Notes under the pieces: model-generated
Database searches by the model: none
The model's input: the letters and a program-made list of their open reading frames with translations, nothing else
What the model was told of the DNA's origin: nothing
Position numbers and translations under genes: made by a program
In this document: piece after piece, positions 16,120 to 25,736 of the stretch
Numbering within the stretch: the first letter of the stretch is position 1
Layout: each line of letters starts with the position of its first letter
Assembly (NCBI RefSeq): GCF_947497125.1
Contig: NZ_CANMFI010000007.1
Span: 62,001-126,000, forward strand
DNA length: 64,000 nucleotides
Reading direction: 5' to 3'
Source of the DNA: an uncultured Polaribacter sp.
GTDB lineage: Bacteria > Bacteroidota > Bacteroidia > Flavobacteriales > Flavobacteriaceae

Positions 16120-17889
16120 ATGAAAGACTTATTAAACAATATTTCTAATGTTTTAGATTTAAGAAAATTAAATCAAGAGCAATTGCCGCAATTGGCAAAA
16201 GAGCTAAGAGCATTTATTATAGATGTTGTTGCTACAAAAGAAGGGCATTTAGGAGCAAGTTTAGGCGTTGTAGAACTTACAATAGCGTTGCATTATTTGT
16301 TTGATACACCAAAAGATTTACTTGTTTGGGATGTTGGACATCAAGCTTATGGTCATAAAATTTTAACGGGCAGAAAAGATGTTTTTCATACCAATCGTCA
16401 GTTTGGTGGTATTGCCGGTTTTCCATCCAAAGAAGAAAGTGAATTTGATGCTTTTGGTGTTGGTCATTCTTCTACTTCAATTTCTGCAGCATTAGGAATG
16501 GCAATAGCTTCTGGCTTAAAAGGAAAAACTACAAAACAACATATTGCTGTTATAGGTGATGCTTCTATTGCAAGCGGTATGGCTTTTGAAGCCTTAAACC
16601 ATGCAGGTGTTTCTGAGGCAAATTTACTGATTATTTTAAATGACAATGCAATCGGGATAGATCCTTCTGTAGGTGCTTTAAAAGAGTATTTAACAAAAGT
16701 AAAAACAGATAAAAAATTAGCGGCACAAAATAACATTATTAAAGCTTTAAACTTTGATTATTCAGGTCCGATTGATGGGCACGATCTGCCTAAATTGTTA
16801 GCAGAATTAGCACGGTTAAAAAATGTAAAAGGGCCTAAATTTTTACACGTAATTACTACCAAAGGCAAAGGCTTGTTACAAGCAGAAGAAGATCAAGTAA
16901 CCTATCATGCGCCTGGTAAGTTCGATAAAGTTTCTGGGCAAAGAATACTCAAAGAAAAAAGTGTTTATACCAAATACCAAGATGTTTTTGGAAAAACACT
17001 TGTAGAATTAGCAGCAGAAAATGATAAAATTGTAGGTATTACCCCCGCAATGTTAACTGGTAGTTCTTTAAAGTTGATGCTTCAAAAATTTCCAGAAAGA
17101 ACTTTTGATGTAGGCATTGCAGAGCAACACGCTGTAACTTTAGCTGCAGGTATGGCAACGCAGGGTTTATTGCCGTTTTGCGCTATTTACTCTACCTTTT
17201 TACAGCGCGCCTATGATCAGGTAATACATGATGTTGCCTTGCAAAATTTACCAGTTGTTTTTTGTATAGACAGAGCTGGTTTGGTGGGCGAAGATGGTGC
17301 AACTCACCATGGTGTGTTCGATTTTTCTTACTTAAGATGCATTCCTAACTTAATTATTTTTGCACCAAGTAACGAAATAGAATTGCGTAATATTTTATAT
17401 ACGGCTCAATTAGGTTTAAAGAACCCTATTGCAATTAGATATCCTAGAGGAACTGGCTCAATTGTAAATTGGCAGCAACCGTTTCAAAAAATTCAAATAG
17501 GAACCGCTAAGCAATTAAAAAAAGGATCTGAAATAGCTGTTTTGTCAATTGGTACCATTGCATTAAATGTTGAAGGGGCAATTGCTTTGGCAACCAATAG
17601 CGAGCAAATATCTCATTATGATATGCGCTTTGTTAAACCTTTAGATGAGCAACAATTACACACTATTTTTACTACATATAAAAAAATTGTAACCATAGAA
17701 GATGCAAGTGTATGTGGTGGCTTTGGGAGTGCTATTTTAGAGTTTGCCTCTAAAAATAAGTATCAAAACAACTTAACTCTTTTAGGGATTCCAGATACCT
17801 TTGTTGCGCACGGGAGTATTGATAACTTACAAAGTAAACTAGGTTTAGATGCTAAAAGTATTGCAAATAAATTGAATTTATTATCATAA
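16120..17889 (+). CDS. dxs: 1-deoxy-D-xylulose-5-phosphate synthase
   Basis: This 589-residue thiamin-diphosphate enzyme condenses pyruvate and glyceraldehyde 3-phosphate, the first step of the MEP isoprenoid pathway. Landmarks are GHLGASLGVVELT with DVGHQAYGHKILTGR (about 40-105), the ThDP-binding GDASIASGMAFEALNHAG near 145-162 continuing to an NDN, and the transketolase-type second half with DVGIAEQHAV near 327-336 and the RAGLVGEDGATHHGVFD segment near 385-401. Length is typical of Bacteroidota. A TTG at 16102 would add six residues but overlaps the promoter, so the ATG is chosen. Confidence 0.95.
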   Translation: MKDLLNNISNVLDLRKLNQEQLPQLAKELRAFIIDVVATKEGHLGASLGVVELTIALHYLFDTPKDLLVWDVGHQAYGHKILTGRKDVFHTNRQFGGIAGFPSKEESEFDAFGVGHSSTSISAALGMAIASGLKGKTTKQHIAVIGDASIASGMAFEALNHAGVSEANLLIILNDNAIGIDPSVGALKEYLTKVKTDKKLAAQNNIIKALNFDYSGPIDGHDLPKLLAELARLKNVKGPKFLHVITTKGKGLLQAEEDQVTYHAPGKFDKVSGQRILKEKSVYTKYQDVFGKTLVELAAENDKIVGITPAMLTGSSLKLMLQKFPERTFDVGIAEQHAVTLAAGMATQGLLPFCAIYSTFLQRAYDQVIHDVALQNLPVVFCIDRAGLVGEDGATHHGVFDFSYLRCIPNLIIFAPSNEIELRNILYTAQLGLKNPIAIRYPRGTGSIVNWQQPFQKIQIGTAKQLKKGSEIAVLSIGTIALNVEGAIALATNSEQISHYDMRFVKPLDEQQLHTIFTTYKKIVTIEDASVCGGFGSAILEFASKNKYQNNLTLLGIPDTFVAHGSIDNLQSKLGLDAKSIANKLNLLS

Positions 17890-17917
17890 AAAAAAGACGC
17901 ATTACAGCGTCTTTTTT
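17890..17917. terminator. Bidirectional terminator after dxs
   Basis: The arms AAAAAAGACGC and GCGTCTTTTTT pair perfectly around ATTACA, directly after the dxs stop. The convergent lipoprotein gene ends 18 bp further on and can use it too. Confidence 0.88.
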
Positions 17918-17935
17918 TAATATCAATTTAAAGGG

Positions 17936-18406
17936 TTACATGGGTATATCCATTGTCTCCTTCTTAGTTAGTATAATTTTAAAATAGTGTTGTTTTTCTT
18001 TTATCAGATATTTTACAACGGCTTCATTGTCCTTTAAAGTAAAAGGTATTTTTTCTTTAACTACCGTTTTTGTTATTTGTTTGCTAATTGGCTTTAAAGA
18101 CTCTGTTGTACTTTCTTCTTTAATAAAAGCTTGGTATTCATTATTTTTTTGAAACTTAAGTTTAGCGTACTGTTCTTTAAAATAAATACCTTGAATTTTA
18201 ATATTCTTATCTGAAAAGTTGCTATTTAAGGCGGTTTCAATAAAAATATTAAAACCACTACCACCACCTTTAACACCAGAAGACCAAATTGTATAATATG
18301 ACTCTGAAAGCTCGAAATTAGCTTTTTTGTCTAATTGATAGGTATTGGCACATCCAAAGAAAAGACTACCAACTAATAGAATTGCTGAAAATTTTATTTT
18401 CCCCAT
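17936..18406 (-). CDS. Conserved lipoprotein of unknown function
   Basis: This 156-residue protein has a lipoprotein signal with lipobox LFFGC (Cys19). The mature part begins with a short linker and a YYTIWSSGVKGGGSGFNIFIE segment, followed by alternating hydrophobic/polar strands, so it is probably a compact beta domain. I do not recognise a named family, though similar small lipoproteins occur in many Bacteroidota. It starts 6 bp after the stop of the T9SS protein gene and is probably its operon partner. A link between the two functions is only suggested by position. Confidence 0.65.
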   Translation of the reverse strand: MGKIKFSAILLVGSLFFGCANTYQLDKKANFELSESYYTIWSSGVKGGGSGFNIFIETALNSNFSDKNIKIQGIYFKEQYAKLKFQKNNEYQAFIKEESTTESLKPISKQITKTVVKEKIPFTLKDNEAVVKYLIKEKQHYFKIILTKKETMDIPM

Positions 18407-18412
18407 TGTAAA

Positions 18413-21106
18413 CTAGTTTTTAATAAATTTAAAACTTTGGTTTTTTCCTTCAGCTATTAATTGAACAATATAGATACCATTGTTTAATGTTTCAACATTT
18501 ATTTTTTGGGCGTTAAGCGTTCCTTTTTTGGCTATTTTCCCTGTAATATCAGAAATGGTGTAAGTAACATTTTTACTTAAATCTAAAGAATTACTCTGTA
18601 GGTTTAGAGTTTTTTGAGTTGGATTTGGGTAAAAAGAAACTTCAAGATTGTTGGTGTTAAAATTCTTTGTAGAAAGTGTGCTTTCTACTGTAGTTTCAAA
18701 CATACCATTACCATGAGTACCAATTAACAGTTTATTGTCAGAAGGTCTGTAAACTAATCCGCTAATTAAAGATAACCCAATTTCAGAAGCACCTTCCATT
18801 TCCCAGTCGGTTGTTGTTGGGTCTAAAGAGCTATACAAGCCTCTCGCAGTTCCTACATAATATACTGTTTCTGCACCTACTTGCGCAATAGCTGCAGAAC
18901 GAATTGAGTGTGCAGAAAGGTTTCTTTCTACAAGTGTCCAAGTTGGTGATGCAGAAGTTGCATCATTAGATAAAAAGATACTTTGTATACCATAATTAGC
19001 ATAAGTAACTAATACGATGTCTGGGTTTGTTGGGTGTATAGCAATACCACTAACAATGGTGTTGTTTGTGGTAGTTGCGCCAGAAGGTGTTATGTTTACA
19101 GCGTTGCCAATACTTGAAGTGTTTTTTGGGTTTACCACTTTAAAAACGCCACCACTATTACCACCTACTAGTAAAAAGCTTGTAAAATCGTTATAATTAC
19201 CTCTGGTGGTTGCAAAAGTTCTTAAATTTTCATTTGTAGGTAAGCTTCCTGCATTTACCCAATCTGCACTTGTTACTGTTTCAGAAGCATTGGTTCTATA
19301 TAAATCGTTATTACCTGCATAATATAGTAAATCATTGTTATCTGGGTCTACATAAAAATAAGTAACAAATTGAGCGCTATTACCACTAGGAGAACCTGTT
19401 GGTTTTATGTTTCTTAATCCACTTGGGTAATTTGTGTAAATGTTACCTTGTTGAGAACCCAAAAAGTATTGTAAAGCTGAACCTGTAGCTGTATTTCTTC
19501 TCGCTAAGCCAACGGCAACACCGTCTCCACCAAATACAGAGTTCATTGTTTTATTATCTGCTAAGCCAGCATCTGTACCACCAACTGTAGTTCCGTTATC
19601 TTGTGCGCCACCAAGAACAATGTTACTACCAGATAAAGGGTCTAGAGCTACATGGTAATATTGGTAAGTAATGTAGTTGTTATTTAAACTTTCCCAAACT
19701 ATTGGGTTTGCAGAAATGTCTGTTGTTTTGTGAACACCACCATCTGTACCACTGAATAAGGTAGAATAATTGTTTGGGTCGAAAGTTAAATCATGTATGT
19801 CTGGGTGATGATTTGAATACTGAGCATACCCAGAGTTACTTGCATACCCACCAATTCTTAAGAAAGTAGGATCTGTATTGATGTTTTCTATCTTATAAGC
19901 GTTGGTACCCCCAATTACTACAAAGTTTTCATCATCTGGTTTTACAGAAACAACAAGATCGTAACCACCTTGTACTGCTATAGGGTCGTTTCCAGCAGAA
20001 TCTCCGCCAGCTTCATCTGGTAATTTGCTCGAAAAGTTTACCCATGTGTTTAATGTTGGGTTAAATTGCCATAAATCTGCTTCCTTTCCACCAGAATTTC
20101 CATTTACGTATAAAGCATATATCATCCCTTCTTCAGAAGGAGCATCACCTAAAACAATTCTACCTGTTGCAGCCCAGTCTGTTGGAGTACCATTTTTAGC
20201 AATTTGTGTCCAAGAGCCTGTTCCTGTAGGAGATAACCAAACACCTTCTAAAGTAGTTCCACCATCAAAACTTGCATACACTTTTCCTGCATCAGAAATA
20301 ACCAGGTCAGAAAAGTCTTGCGTATCATTAGATAACTCTATATGAAAAGTAGTGCCATCATACCTGTAAATATTTTGTGTACTTGCTATAAATAACTCAC
20401 CAGTTACGGGGTGTACTTCTAGTGCGTTTGTATAATCAAAAGGAGTGTCAAATACTGTTTGATCTGAGTCTGTTCCTGATAAAATACTCCAAGTTAAACC
20501 GTTATCTGTAGATTTCCAAATTCCTTGTCCACGATATGAAGAACCAAGACTTGCGCTATTGCCAGACCACTCGCCAGTTCCATAATACCAAATATTTTGA
20601 AATCCTGTTCTAGGGTCTTGTGCCAAAGCAGATACATTGTGAATTTGTCCTTGAGTGGTTACTTTTGTCCAATTTGCACCGCCATCAGTGGTTCTAAATA
20701 AACCGCTACTTACTCCACCAGACAACATTGTTTTACTAGTAGGGTCAGATAAATCTAAAGCAAAAGCCCTTGTTCTACCACCTAAGTTAGAAGGACCTCT
20801 ACTTGTATAGGTACTTATGGTAGCTCTTTGTAATTCTTTTTTCTTTTTAAGCTCTAGAGAAACTGCTAGTTCTTTTTCTTTTTCTTCTAAAGGAACAACC
20901 CCTGTTAAAGGGTTTTTTTGCATTTCTAATTCATGTTTTTCTCTTTCAATAGCATACAATTGTCTTGTGCTTTCTGTTTTTTTAGTAGTTTTTAGTTTTT
21001 CTTCTTTATTAATAAAAGAAGAAGAATTGTTTTTGTTGCTGTAATAAAAACTTATCATCGTAATAGCGACAACTGCAAAACAAGGTATAAGTAATTTTCT
21101 TTTCAT
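18413..21106 (-). CDS. T9SS-exported Asp-box (BNR/sortilin-like) repeat protein
   Basis: This 897-residue protein has a membrane-type signal (about 1-23), a Lys/Glu-rich helical region (about 30-95), and a long beta-propeller-like region with Asp-box repeats such as TTDGGANWTK and KSTDNGLTWS. It ends in a type IX secretion sorting domain of about 80 residues starting at VSFYPNPTQKTLNL and finishing SFKFIKN. It should cross the outer membrane through the T9SS and be surface-attached or released. Such proteins are often called glycosyl hydrolases, but no catalytic residues are evident here. It leads a two-gene unit with the lipoprotein. Confidence 0.85.
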   Translation of the reverse strand: MKRKLLIPCFAVVAITMISFYYSNKNNSSSFINKEEKLKTTKKTESTRQLYAIEREKHELEMQKNPLTGVVPLEEKEKELAVSLELKKKKELQRATISTYTSRGPSNLGGRTRAFALDLSDPTSKTMLSGGVSSGLFRTTDGGANWTKVTTQGQIHNVSALAQDPRTGFQNIWYYGTGEWSGNSASLGSSYRGQGIWKSTDNGLTWSILSGTDSDQTVFDTPFDYTNALEVHPVTGELFIASTQNIYRYDGTTFHIELSNDTQDFSDLVISDAGKVYASFDGGTTLEGVWLSPTGTGSWTQIAKNGTPTDWAATGRIVLGDAPSEEGMIYALYVNGNSGGKEADLWQFNPTLNTWVNFSSKLPDEAGGDSAGNDPIAVQGGYDLVVSVKPDDENFVVIGGTNAYKIENINTDPTFLRIGGYASNSGYAQYSNHHPDIHDLTFDPNNYSTLFSGTDGGVHKTTDISANPIVWESLNNNYITYQYYHVALDPLSGSNIVLGGAQDNGTTVGGTDAGLADNKTMNSVFGGDGVAVGLARRNTATGSALQYFLGSQQGNIYTNYPSGLRNIKPTGSPSGNSAQFVTYFYVDPDNNDLLYYAGNNDLYRTNASETVTSADWVNAGSLPTNENLRTFATTRGNYNDFTSFLLVGGNSGGVFKVVNPKNTSSIGNAVNITPSGATTTNNTIVSGIAIHPTNPDIVLVTYANYGIQSIFLSNDATSASPTWTLVERNLSAHSIRSAAIAQVGAETVYYVGTARGLYSSLDPTTTDWEMEGASEIGLSLISGLVYRPSDNKLLIGTHGNGMFETTVESTLSTKNFNTNNLEVSFYPNPTQKTLNLQSNSLDLSKNVTYTISDITGKIAKKGTLNAQKINVETLNNGIYIVQLIAEGKNQSFKFIKN

Positions 21107-21142
21107 AATTATTTTTTTAAGTAGCGTCTAAATTTAATATTT

Positions 21143-22489
21143 TTATTTAAATAATCTAAAAATATCATTTCCGTTAGCAAAAAGTAGCAAGGCAATTAAC
21201 AATATAAAGCCTGTAACTTGGGCGTATTCTAAAAATTTATCTCCTGGTTTTTTACCCGTAATCATTTCCCATAAGGTAAACACAACATGCCCACCATCTA
21301 GTGCCGGTATTGGTAAAAGGTTCATAAAACCTAACATGATAGATAAAAATGCAGTAATATTCCAAAAAGATTCTGCACTCCATTCACTAGGGAAAATACT
21401 ACCAATAGAGATAAACCCTCCCAAACCTTTGTAAGCCCCTGTACTTGGATTAAAAATCTTTTTTAATTGTTTGATGTAATCTGTAAGTGTTTTTACAGAT
21501 TTGTTCCATCCGGCAGGTATTGCTTCTGCAAAAGAATATTCTACTTCAGCTAATTTATAATACCCTAATTGCTCTAAATCTTTTGCACCTAATTTACCTA
21601 AACCAACACCTAATTTACCTTCTGTAGTTACTTTTACGGCAATTTCTTTAAGTTCATCACCTCGTTTTACATTGATAAAAATATCTTGATTTTTAAACTT
21701 ATCTAACTCATTTTGTGCCTGATCGAAATATTTTATCGGCGTACCATTAATGCCTACTACAATATCTTTTACTTTTAATTCTGAATTAATATTTGGCGAA
21801 TCTTTAGAAACATTTGCAATAGCAAACGGATATCTTGGGTATAAAAAGGCGCCAGCATCTTTACCTCTGTCTACTAATTGAGAAATAAAATCTTCTGGTA
21901 TTTCTTGGTTAATAAGCGTGCCATTTCTTTCTATTTGATAATTGTTTCCGTTGATAAAACCAAGGGTTAATTCATTAAATTTCTGAACCTTTTTACCATC
22001 AATAGAAATTACTTTGTCACCAGTTTGTAATCCTAGATTTACAGCCAAAGAATCTTGTACCCATACTCCGTCTGCAACGCTATCGTTTGGTAAAAACTTT
22101 TCGCCGTAAGCGTACATTAACAAAATATAGATGAAGATACCAAGTACAAAATTAACAAAAACACCACCAAGCATTATGATTAAACGTTGCCATGCAGGTT
22201 TAGATCGAAACTCCCATGGTTTTGGTGGTAAAGCCATTTGTTCGGTGTCCATACTTTCATCTATCATGCCCGATATTTTTACATATCCACCTAAAGGAAT
22301 CCAGCCAATACCATAAACGGTATCGCCAATCTTTTTCTTAAAAATAGAGAATTTGTAATCGAAGAATAAATAAAATTTTTCGACTCTTGTTTTAAATAAT
22401 TTTGCAGGGATAAAGTGCCCTAATTCGTGCAAAACAATTAATAAAGATAAACTTAAAATAAATTGCGATGCTTTTATTAATATTTCCAT
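21143..22489 (-). CDS. rseP: Site-2 zinc metalloprotease RseP
   Basis: This 448-residue intramembrane protease has the zinc motif HELGH (His21, Glu22, His25) in its first membrane helix and the third ligand motif LDGGHVVF in a later helix near residue 395. PDZ-like regions lie between (about 125-290), with GLQTGDKVISIDG near 153-165 and LKVKDIVVGING near 238-249. RseP-type enzymes cut anti-sigma factors and spent signal peptides in the membrane. A -7 box lies about 30 bp upstream. Dxr, its frequent neighbour in other phyla, is absent. It is divergent from the SCO1-like gene. Confidence 0.93.
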   Translation of the reverse strand: MEILIKASQFILSLSLLIVLHELGHFIPAKLFKTRVEKFYLFFDYKFSIFKKKIGDTVYGIGWIPLGGYVKISGMIDESMDTEQMALPPKPWEFRSKPAWQRLIIMLGGVFVNFVLGIFIYILLMYAYGEKFLPNDSVADGVWVQDSLAVNLGLQTGDKVISIDGKKVQKFNELTLGFINGNNYQIERNGTLINQEIPEDFISQLVDRGKDAGAFLYPRYPFAIANVSKDSPNINSELKVKDIVVGINGTPIKYFDQAQNELDKFKNQDIFINVKRGDELKEIAVKVTTEGKLGVGLGKLGAKDLEQLGYYKLAEVEYSFAEAIPAGWNKSVKTLTDYIKQLKKIFNPSTGAYKGLGGFISIGSIFPSEWSAESFWNITAFLSIMLGFMNLLPIPALDGGHVVFTLWEMITGKKPGDKFLEYAQVTGFILLIALLLFANGNDIFRLFK

Positions 22490-22518
22490 TCAGTATTAAA
22501 TCATAATTAAAATAGTGA

Positions 22519-22526
22519 CAAATGTA
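22519..22526 (-). promoter_or_regulatory. -7 promoter box for rseP
   Basis: Minus-strand TACATTTG is a full match to TAnnTTTG, 29 bp before the rseP ATG. Confidence 0.55.
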
Positions 22527-22634
22527 CGTTTTTAAAGGTCGTATAAAAAGTACAAATTTAGTTCCCTTTTTATTTTAACAAAATTTTTTGAAAGTATTTG
22601 TTTTCGTTTCCTTTACTAAAGTCCTATTATATTG

Positions 22635-22642
22635 TAAATTTG
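22635..22642 (+). promoter_or_regulatory. -7 promoter box for the SCO1-like gene
   Basis: TAAATTTG is a full match to TAnnTTTG, 18 bp before the ATG at 22661. Confidence 0.6.
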
Positions 22643-22660
22643 TTGTTATAAATTATTTAT

Positions 22661-23341
22661 ATGGATGTAAAATTCTTTAAAAAGTCGACACCAACTCTTG
22701 TGTTTTTTGTAGTTTTTTCTGCAATATCTCTCCCAGTTTTTTATCATTTATTAAAAGTAGAAAACCGTTTAAAAGTTTACAATCCTATCGATGTAAACCC
22801 TAGATTGGTAGATGAGAGCCTTTTACATGTTCAAAAGAACCATACAATTGCAGATTTTGAATTGATCAATCAAAACGGAAAAATAATTACCAATAAAGAC
22901 TATCAAGATAAAATTTATATTGCAGATTTCTTTTTTACGCGTTGCCAAACCATTTGTCTTGCAATGGCTTTTAATATGAGTGAATTGCAAGAATTTTATA
23001 AAAATGATACTGATATCATGTTTCTCTCTCACTCGGTAACACCTGTAATTGATAGTGTTTCTGTTTTAAAAGAATATGCTTTAAAAAAAGGGGTTTTAGA
23101 TGGTAAATGGAATGTAACTACAGGGCCTAAAAAGCACATTTATAACTTAGCAAGAAAAAGTTATTTTGCTGTTTTAGATGAAGGTAATGGCGATGAAAAC
23201 GACTTTATTCATACCGAGCAATTTGTCTTGGTAGACAAGCAAAGACGCATTAGAGGCTATTATGATGGTACCGATACAAAAGAGATGCAGCAGTTAAAAG
23301 AAGACATTGTTTTGCTAAAAGAAGAATATGCATCGAAATAA
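22661..23341 (+). CDS. SCO1/SenC-family copper chaperone
   Basis: This 226-residue protein has one N-terminal membrane anchor (about 12-30) and a thioredoxin-like periplasmic domain. The copper/redox motif is Cys95-x3-Cys99 (RCQTIC), and the distal His is in the HTEQFVLVD segment near residue 182. SCO proteins deliver copper to the CuA site of cytochrome oxidase subunit II. That subunit is encoded about 12 kb downstream in this window, so a functional link is likely though not an operon link. It is followed 30 bp later by the feoA promoter. Confidence 0.9.
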   Translation: MDVKFFKKSTPTLVFFVVFSAISLPVFYHLLKVENRLKVYNPIDVNPRLVDESLLHVQKNHTIADFELINQNGKIITNKDYQDKIYIADFFFTRCQTICLAMAFNMSELQEFYKNDTDIMFLSHSVTPVIDSVSVLKEYALKKGVLDGKWNVTTGPKKHIYNLARKSYFAVLDEGNGDENDFIHTEQFVLVDKQRRIRGYYDGTDTKEMQQLKEDIVLLKEEYASK

Positions 23342-23342
23342 C

Positions 23343-23374
23343 TTGTTTAGAATCATTCTAAATGAGTATCTTTG
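23343..23374 (+). promoter_or_regulatory. feoAB promoter with internal 17-bp palindromic operator
   Basis: A TTG (23343-23345) and a full -7 box TATCTTTG (23367-23374) are 21 bp apart, matching Bacteroidota promoter spacing. Between them lies TTTAGAATCATTCTAAA (23346-23362), a perfect palindrome with 8-bp arms around one base. An occupied operator here would block polymerase. Iron-responsive Fur or DtxR-type control is the natural guess for a feo operon. Confidence 0.65.
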
Positions 23375-23392
23375 TTCTCCAAAATAAAAATA

Positions 23393-23617
23393 TTGAATAC
23401 AATAGCATCTTTACTAATTGGAGAAATAGGGTATGTTTCTGAAGAGTCTTTAGAGTCAATTCCGCTAAAGTTATTAGAAATGGGTTGTTTACCAGGCGCA
23501 GAGGTAGAATTGGTGCAAATTGCACCTTTAAAAGACCCGTTATATATTTGTGTTAATGGTAGTCATTTGGCCATTAGAAAAGAGACTGCAGCTATGATTC
23601 AAATTTTAAAAAGCTAG
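23393..23617 (+). CDS. feoA: Ferrous iron transport protein A
   Basis: This 74-residue SH3-like protein assists FeoB. The family core is clear: LIGEIGYV near 7-14, LKLLEMGCLPGAEVELV near 26-42 and YICVNGSHLAIRKETAAMI at the C-terminus. The start is set at the TTG at 23393. The only longer in-frame option, TTG at 23372, lies inside the -7 promoter box and cannot be transcribed, and no ATG fits. The leader is then only about 15 nt. feoB begins 7 bp after the stop. Regulation is probably through the palindrome in the promoter. Confidence 0.88.
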   Translation: MNTIASLLIGEIGYVSEESLESIPLKLLEMGCLPGAEVELVQIAPLKDPLYICVNGSHLAIRKETAAMIQILKS

Positions 23618-23624
23618 TATTTAT

Positions 23625-25736
23625 ATGGCTAAAAATGATATAAAAGTTGCATTAATAGGAAACCCTAATACAGGTAAAACCTCTCTTTTTAATCAGCTAA
23701 CTGGTTTAAATCAAAAAGTAGGTAATTACCCTGGGGTAACGGTCGATAAAAAAGAAGGTGTTAGTAAATTGTCTTCTACACAAAATGCTATCATTACAGA
23801 TTTACCGGGTACTTATAGTATTAATCCAACTTCGTTAGACGAGAGTATTGTTTTAAAAACGCTATTAAAAAAAGATATTAAAGAGTCTCCAGATGTAATT
23901 TTAGTGGTTGCAGATGTAGAGAACTTAAAAAGAAATTTACTTTTATTTTCACAAATTAAAGATTTAGAAGTGCCAACTGTTTTAGCGATCAATATGGTAG
24001 ATCAAATGAACAGAAAGGGCATTACAATTGATTTATCACTATTAAAAAAAGAGTTAAATACAGAAGTTGTTTTAATAAGTGCCAGAAAAAATGAAGGTAT
24101 AAATGAGGTAAAATCGGCAATTATTCGTTGCCATGTTGCTGCAAAAGCATCACCGCTTTGTGGTATTAACCATCAAATAGATCCAGATTATTTTGACAAG
24201 CTAAAAGAAATAAGTCCAAATTATTCTTTGTACGAGTTGTGGTTAATGGTTACACAAAACAATTACCCAGATACCATCACAAAATCAGAAAAAGAAAAAT
24301 TATTAGCCTTTAAAAAAGACGTTTCTAAATTAAAGAAATATCAACACAAAGAAACCATATATCGTTATCAAGAAATTAATAAAATTTTAAAGAAAACATA
24401 TATTGTAGACAAAACAAAAGCAACAGATTTGCGTGGTAAATTAGATAAAATTTTTACCCATAAAATTTTCGGTTATTTCTTTTTTGTATTGTTATTGTTT
24501 TTGATTTTTCAGTCTGTTTTTGATTGGGCAACATTGCCAATGGATCTTATAGACAACACCTTTGCATCGCTTTCTAATTTTGCAAGAAGTAATCTAGATC
24601 CGGGTGTTTTAACAGATTTATTAGCAGAAGGCATTATACCAGGTATTGGTGGTGTTATTATTTTTATACCTCAAATTGCCATTCTTTTTCTATTTATTGC
24701 CATACTAGAAGAAACAGGTTACATGAGTCGTGTTGTTTTTTTAATGGACAAAATTATGCGTCGTTTTGGGATGAATGGTAAAAGTGTTATTCCGTTAATT
24801 TCTGGAACAGCTTGTGCCATACCAGCAATTATGGCAACTCGAACAATCTCTAGTTGGAAAGAGCGATTAATTACCATTTTAGTAACCCCTTTTACTACCT
24901 GTTCTGCACGTTTGCCTGTATATGCAATTCTGATTTCTTTAATTATACCAGACACAAAAATTTTAGGTTTTATAAATTTACAGGGCTTGGTTTTGTTGTC
25001 TTTATATGCATTGGGTTTTATAACAGCAATTATAGCGGCGTATATTTTACACAAGACATTAGATATTAAAACACGGTCGTTTTTTGTTGTAGAAATGCCA
25101 AATTACAAACTACCATCTTTTAAAAATGTATTTTTCGAAGTTGTAGAAAAAACTAAATCATTTGTACTAGAGGCTGGTAAAATTATATTAGCCTTGTCGG
25201 TTGTTTTGTGGTTTTTAGCGTCTAACGGTCCTTCTTCTTTTGATAATGTAGCTCAGAATATAGAAAAAGATCCAATAAACATCAATTTATCTACTAAAGA
25301 ATTGCAGCAAAAAATAGCCTCTGTAAAGTTGGAAAAATCTTATATCGGTATTTTAGGAAAAACAGTAGAGCCAGTTATCAAACCGCTGGGTTACGATTGG
25401 AAAATTGGGATTGCATTAATTACCTCTTTAGCAGCAAGAGAGGTTTTTGTAGGTACTTTAGCAACAATTTATAGTGTAGCTTCTGATGATGAAAATACTG
25501 CAACTATTAAAGAAAAAATGCAGTCTGAAGTAAATACTGTAACAGGTGAAAAGCGTTTTAACTTTCCGGTAGGCATGTCTTTAATGATTTTTTACGCCTT
25601 TGCAATGCAGTGTATGGCTACTTTAGCGATTGTTAAGCGAGAAACAAAAACATGGAAATGGCCTTTAATACAATTATTTGGTATGGGGTTATTAGCTTAT
25701 GTTGCCTCATTTATAACCTATCAAATACTTAGTTAA
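23625..25736 (+). CDS. feoB: Ferrous iron transporter FeoB
   Basis: This 703-residue inner-membrane protein imports Fe2+. The N-terminal G-domain has G1 GNPNTGKTS (12-20), G3 DLPGTYS near 57-63 and the NMVDQ G4 box near 123-127. A helical spacer follows to about 270. The membrane part (about 285-703) contains the two Gate domains, including RFGMNGKSVIPLISGTACA and the AAREVFVGTLATIYSV segment. It is full length and in frame. Its stop codon shares a base with the start of a 36-codon gene for a Cys-rich membrane protein. Confidence 0.96.
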   Translation: MAKNDIKVALIGNPNTGKTSLFNQLTGLNQKVGNYPGVTVDKKEGVSKLSSTQNAIITDLPGTYSINPTSLDESIVLKTLLKKDIKESPDVILVVADVENLKRNLLLFSQIKDLEVPTVLAINMVDQMNRKGITIDLSLLKKELNTEVVLISARKNEGINEVKSAIIRCHVAAKASPLCGINHQIDPDYFDKLKEISPNYSLYELWLMVTQNNYPDTITKSEKEKLLAFKKDVSKLKKYQHKETIYRYQEINKILKKTYIVDKTKATDLRGKLDKIFTHKIFGYFFFVLLLFLIFQSVFDWATLPMDLIDNTFASLSNFARSNLDPGVLTDLLAEGIIPGIGGVIIFIPQIAILFLFIAILEETGYMSRVVFLMDKIMRRFGMNGKSVIPLISGTACAIPAIMATRTISSWKERLITILVTPFTTCSARLPVYAILISLIIPDTKILGFINLQGLVLLSLYALGFITAIIAAYILHKTLDIKTRSFFVVEMPNYKLPSFKNVFFEVVEKTKSFVLEAGKIILALSVVLWFLASNGPSSFDNVAQNIEKDPININLSTKELQQKIASVKLEKSYIGILGKTVEPVIKPLGYDWKIGIALITSLAAREVFVGTLATIYSVASDDENTATIKEKMQSEVNTVTGEKRFNFPVGMSLMIFYAFAMQCMATLAIVKRETKTWKWPLIQLFGMGLLAYVASFITYQILS

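Noticed and set aside
23372..23392. Longer feoA start at TTG 23372
   Set aside because: This codon is inside the full -7 promoter box, so it would not be in the mRNA.
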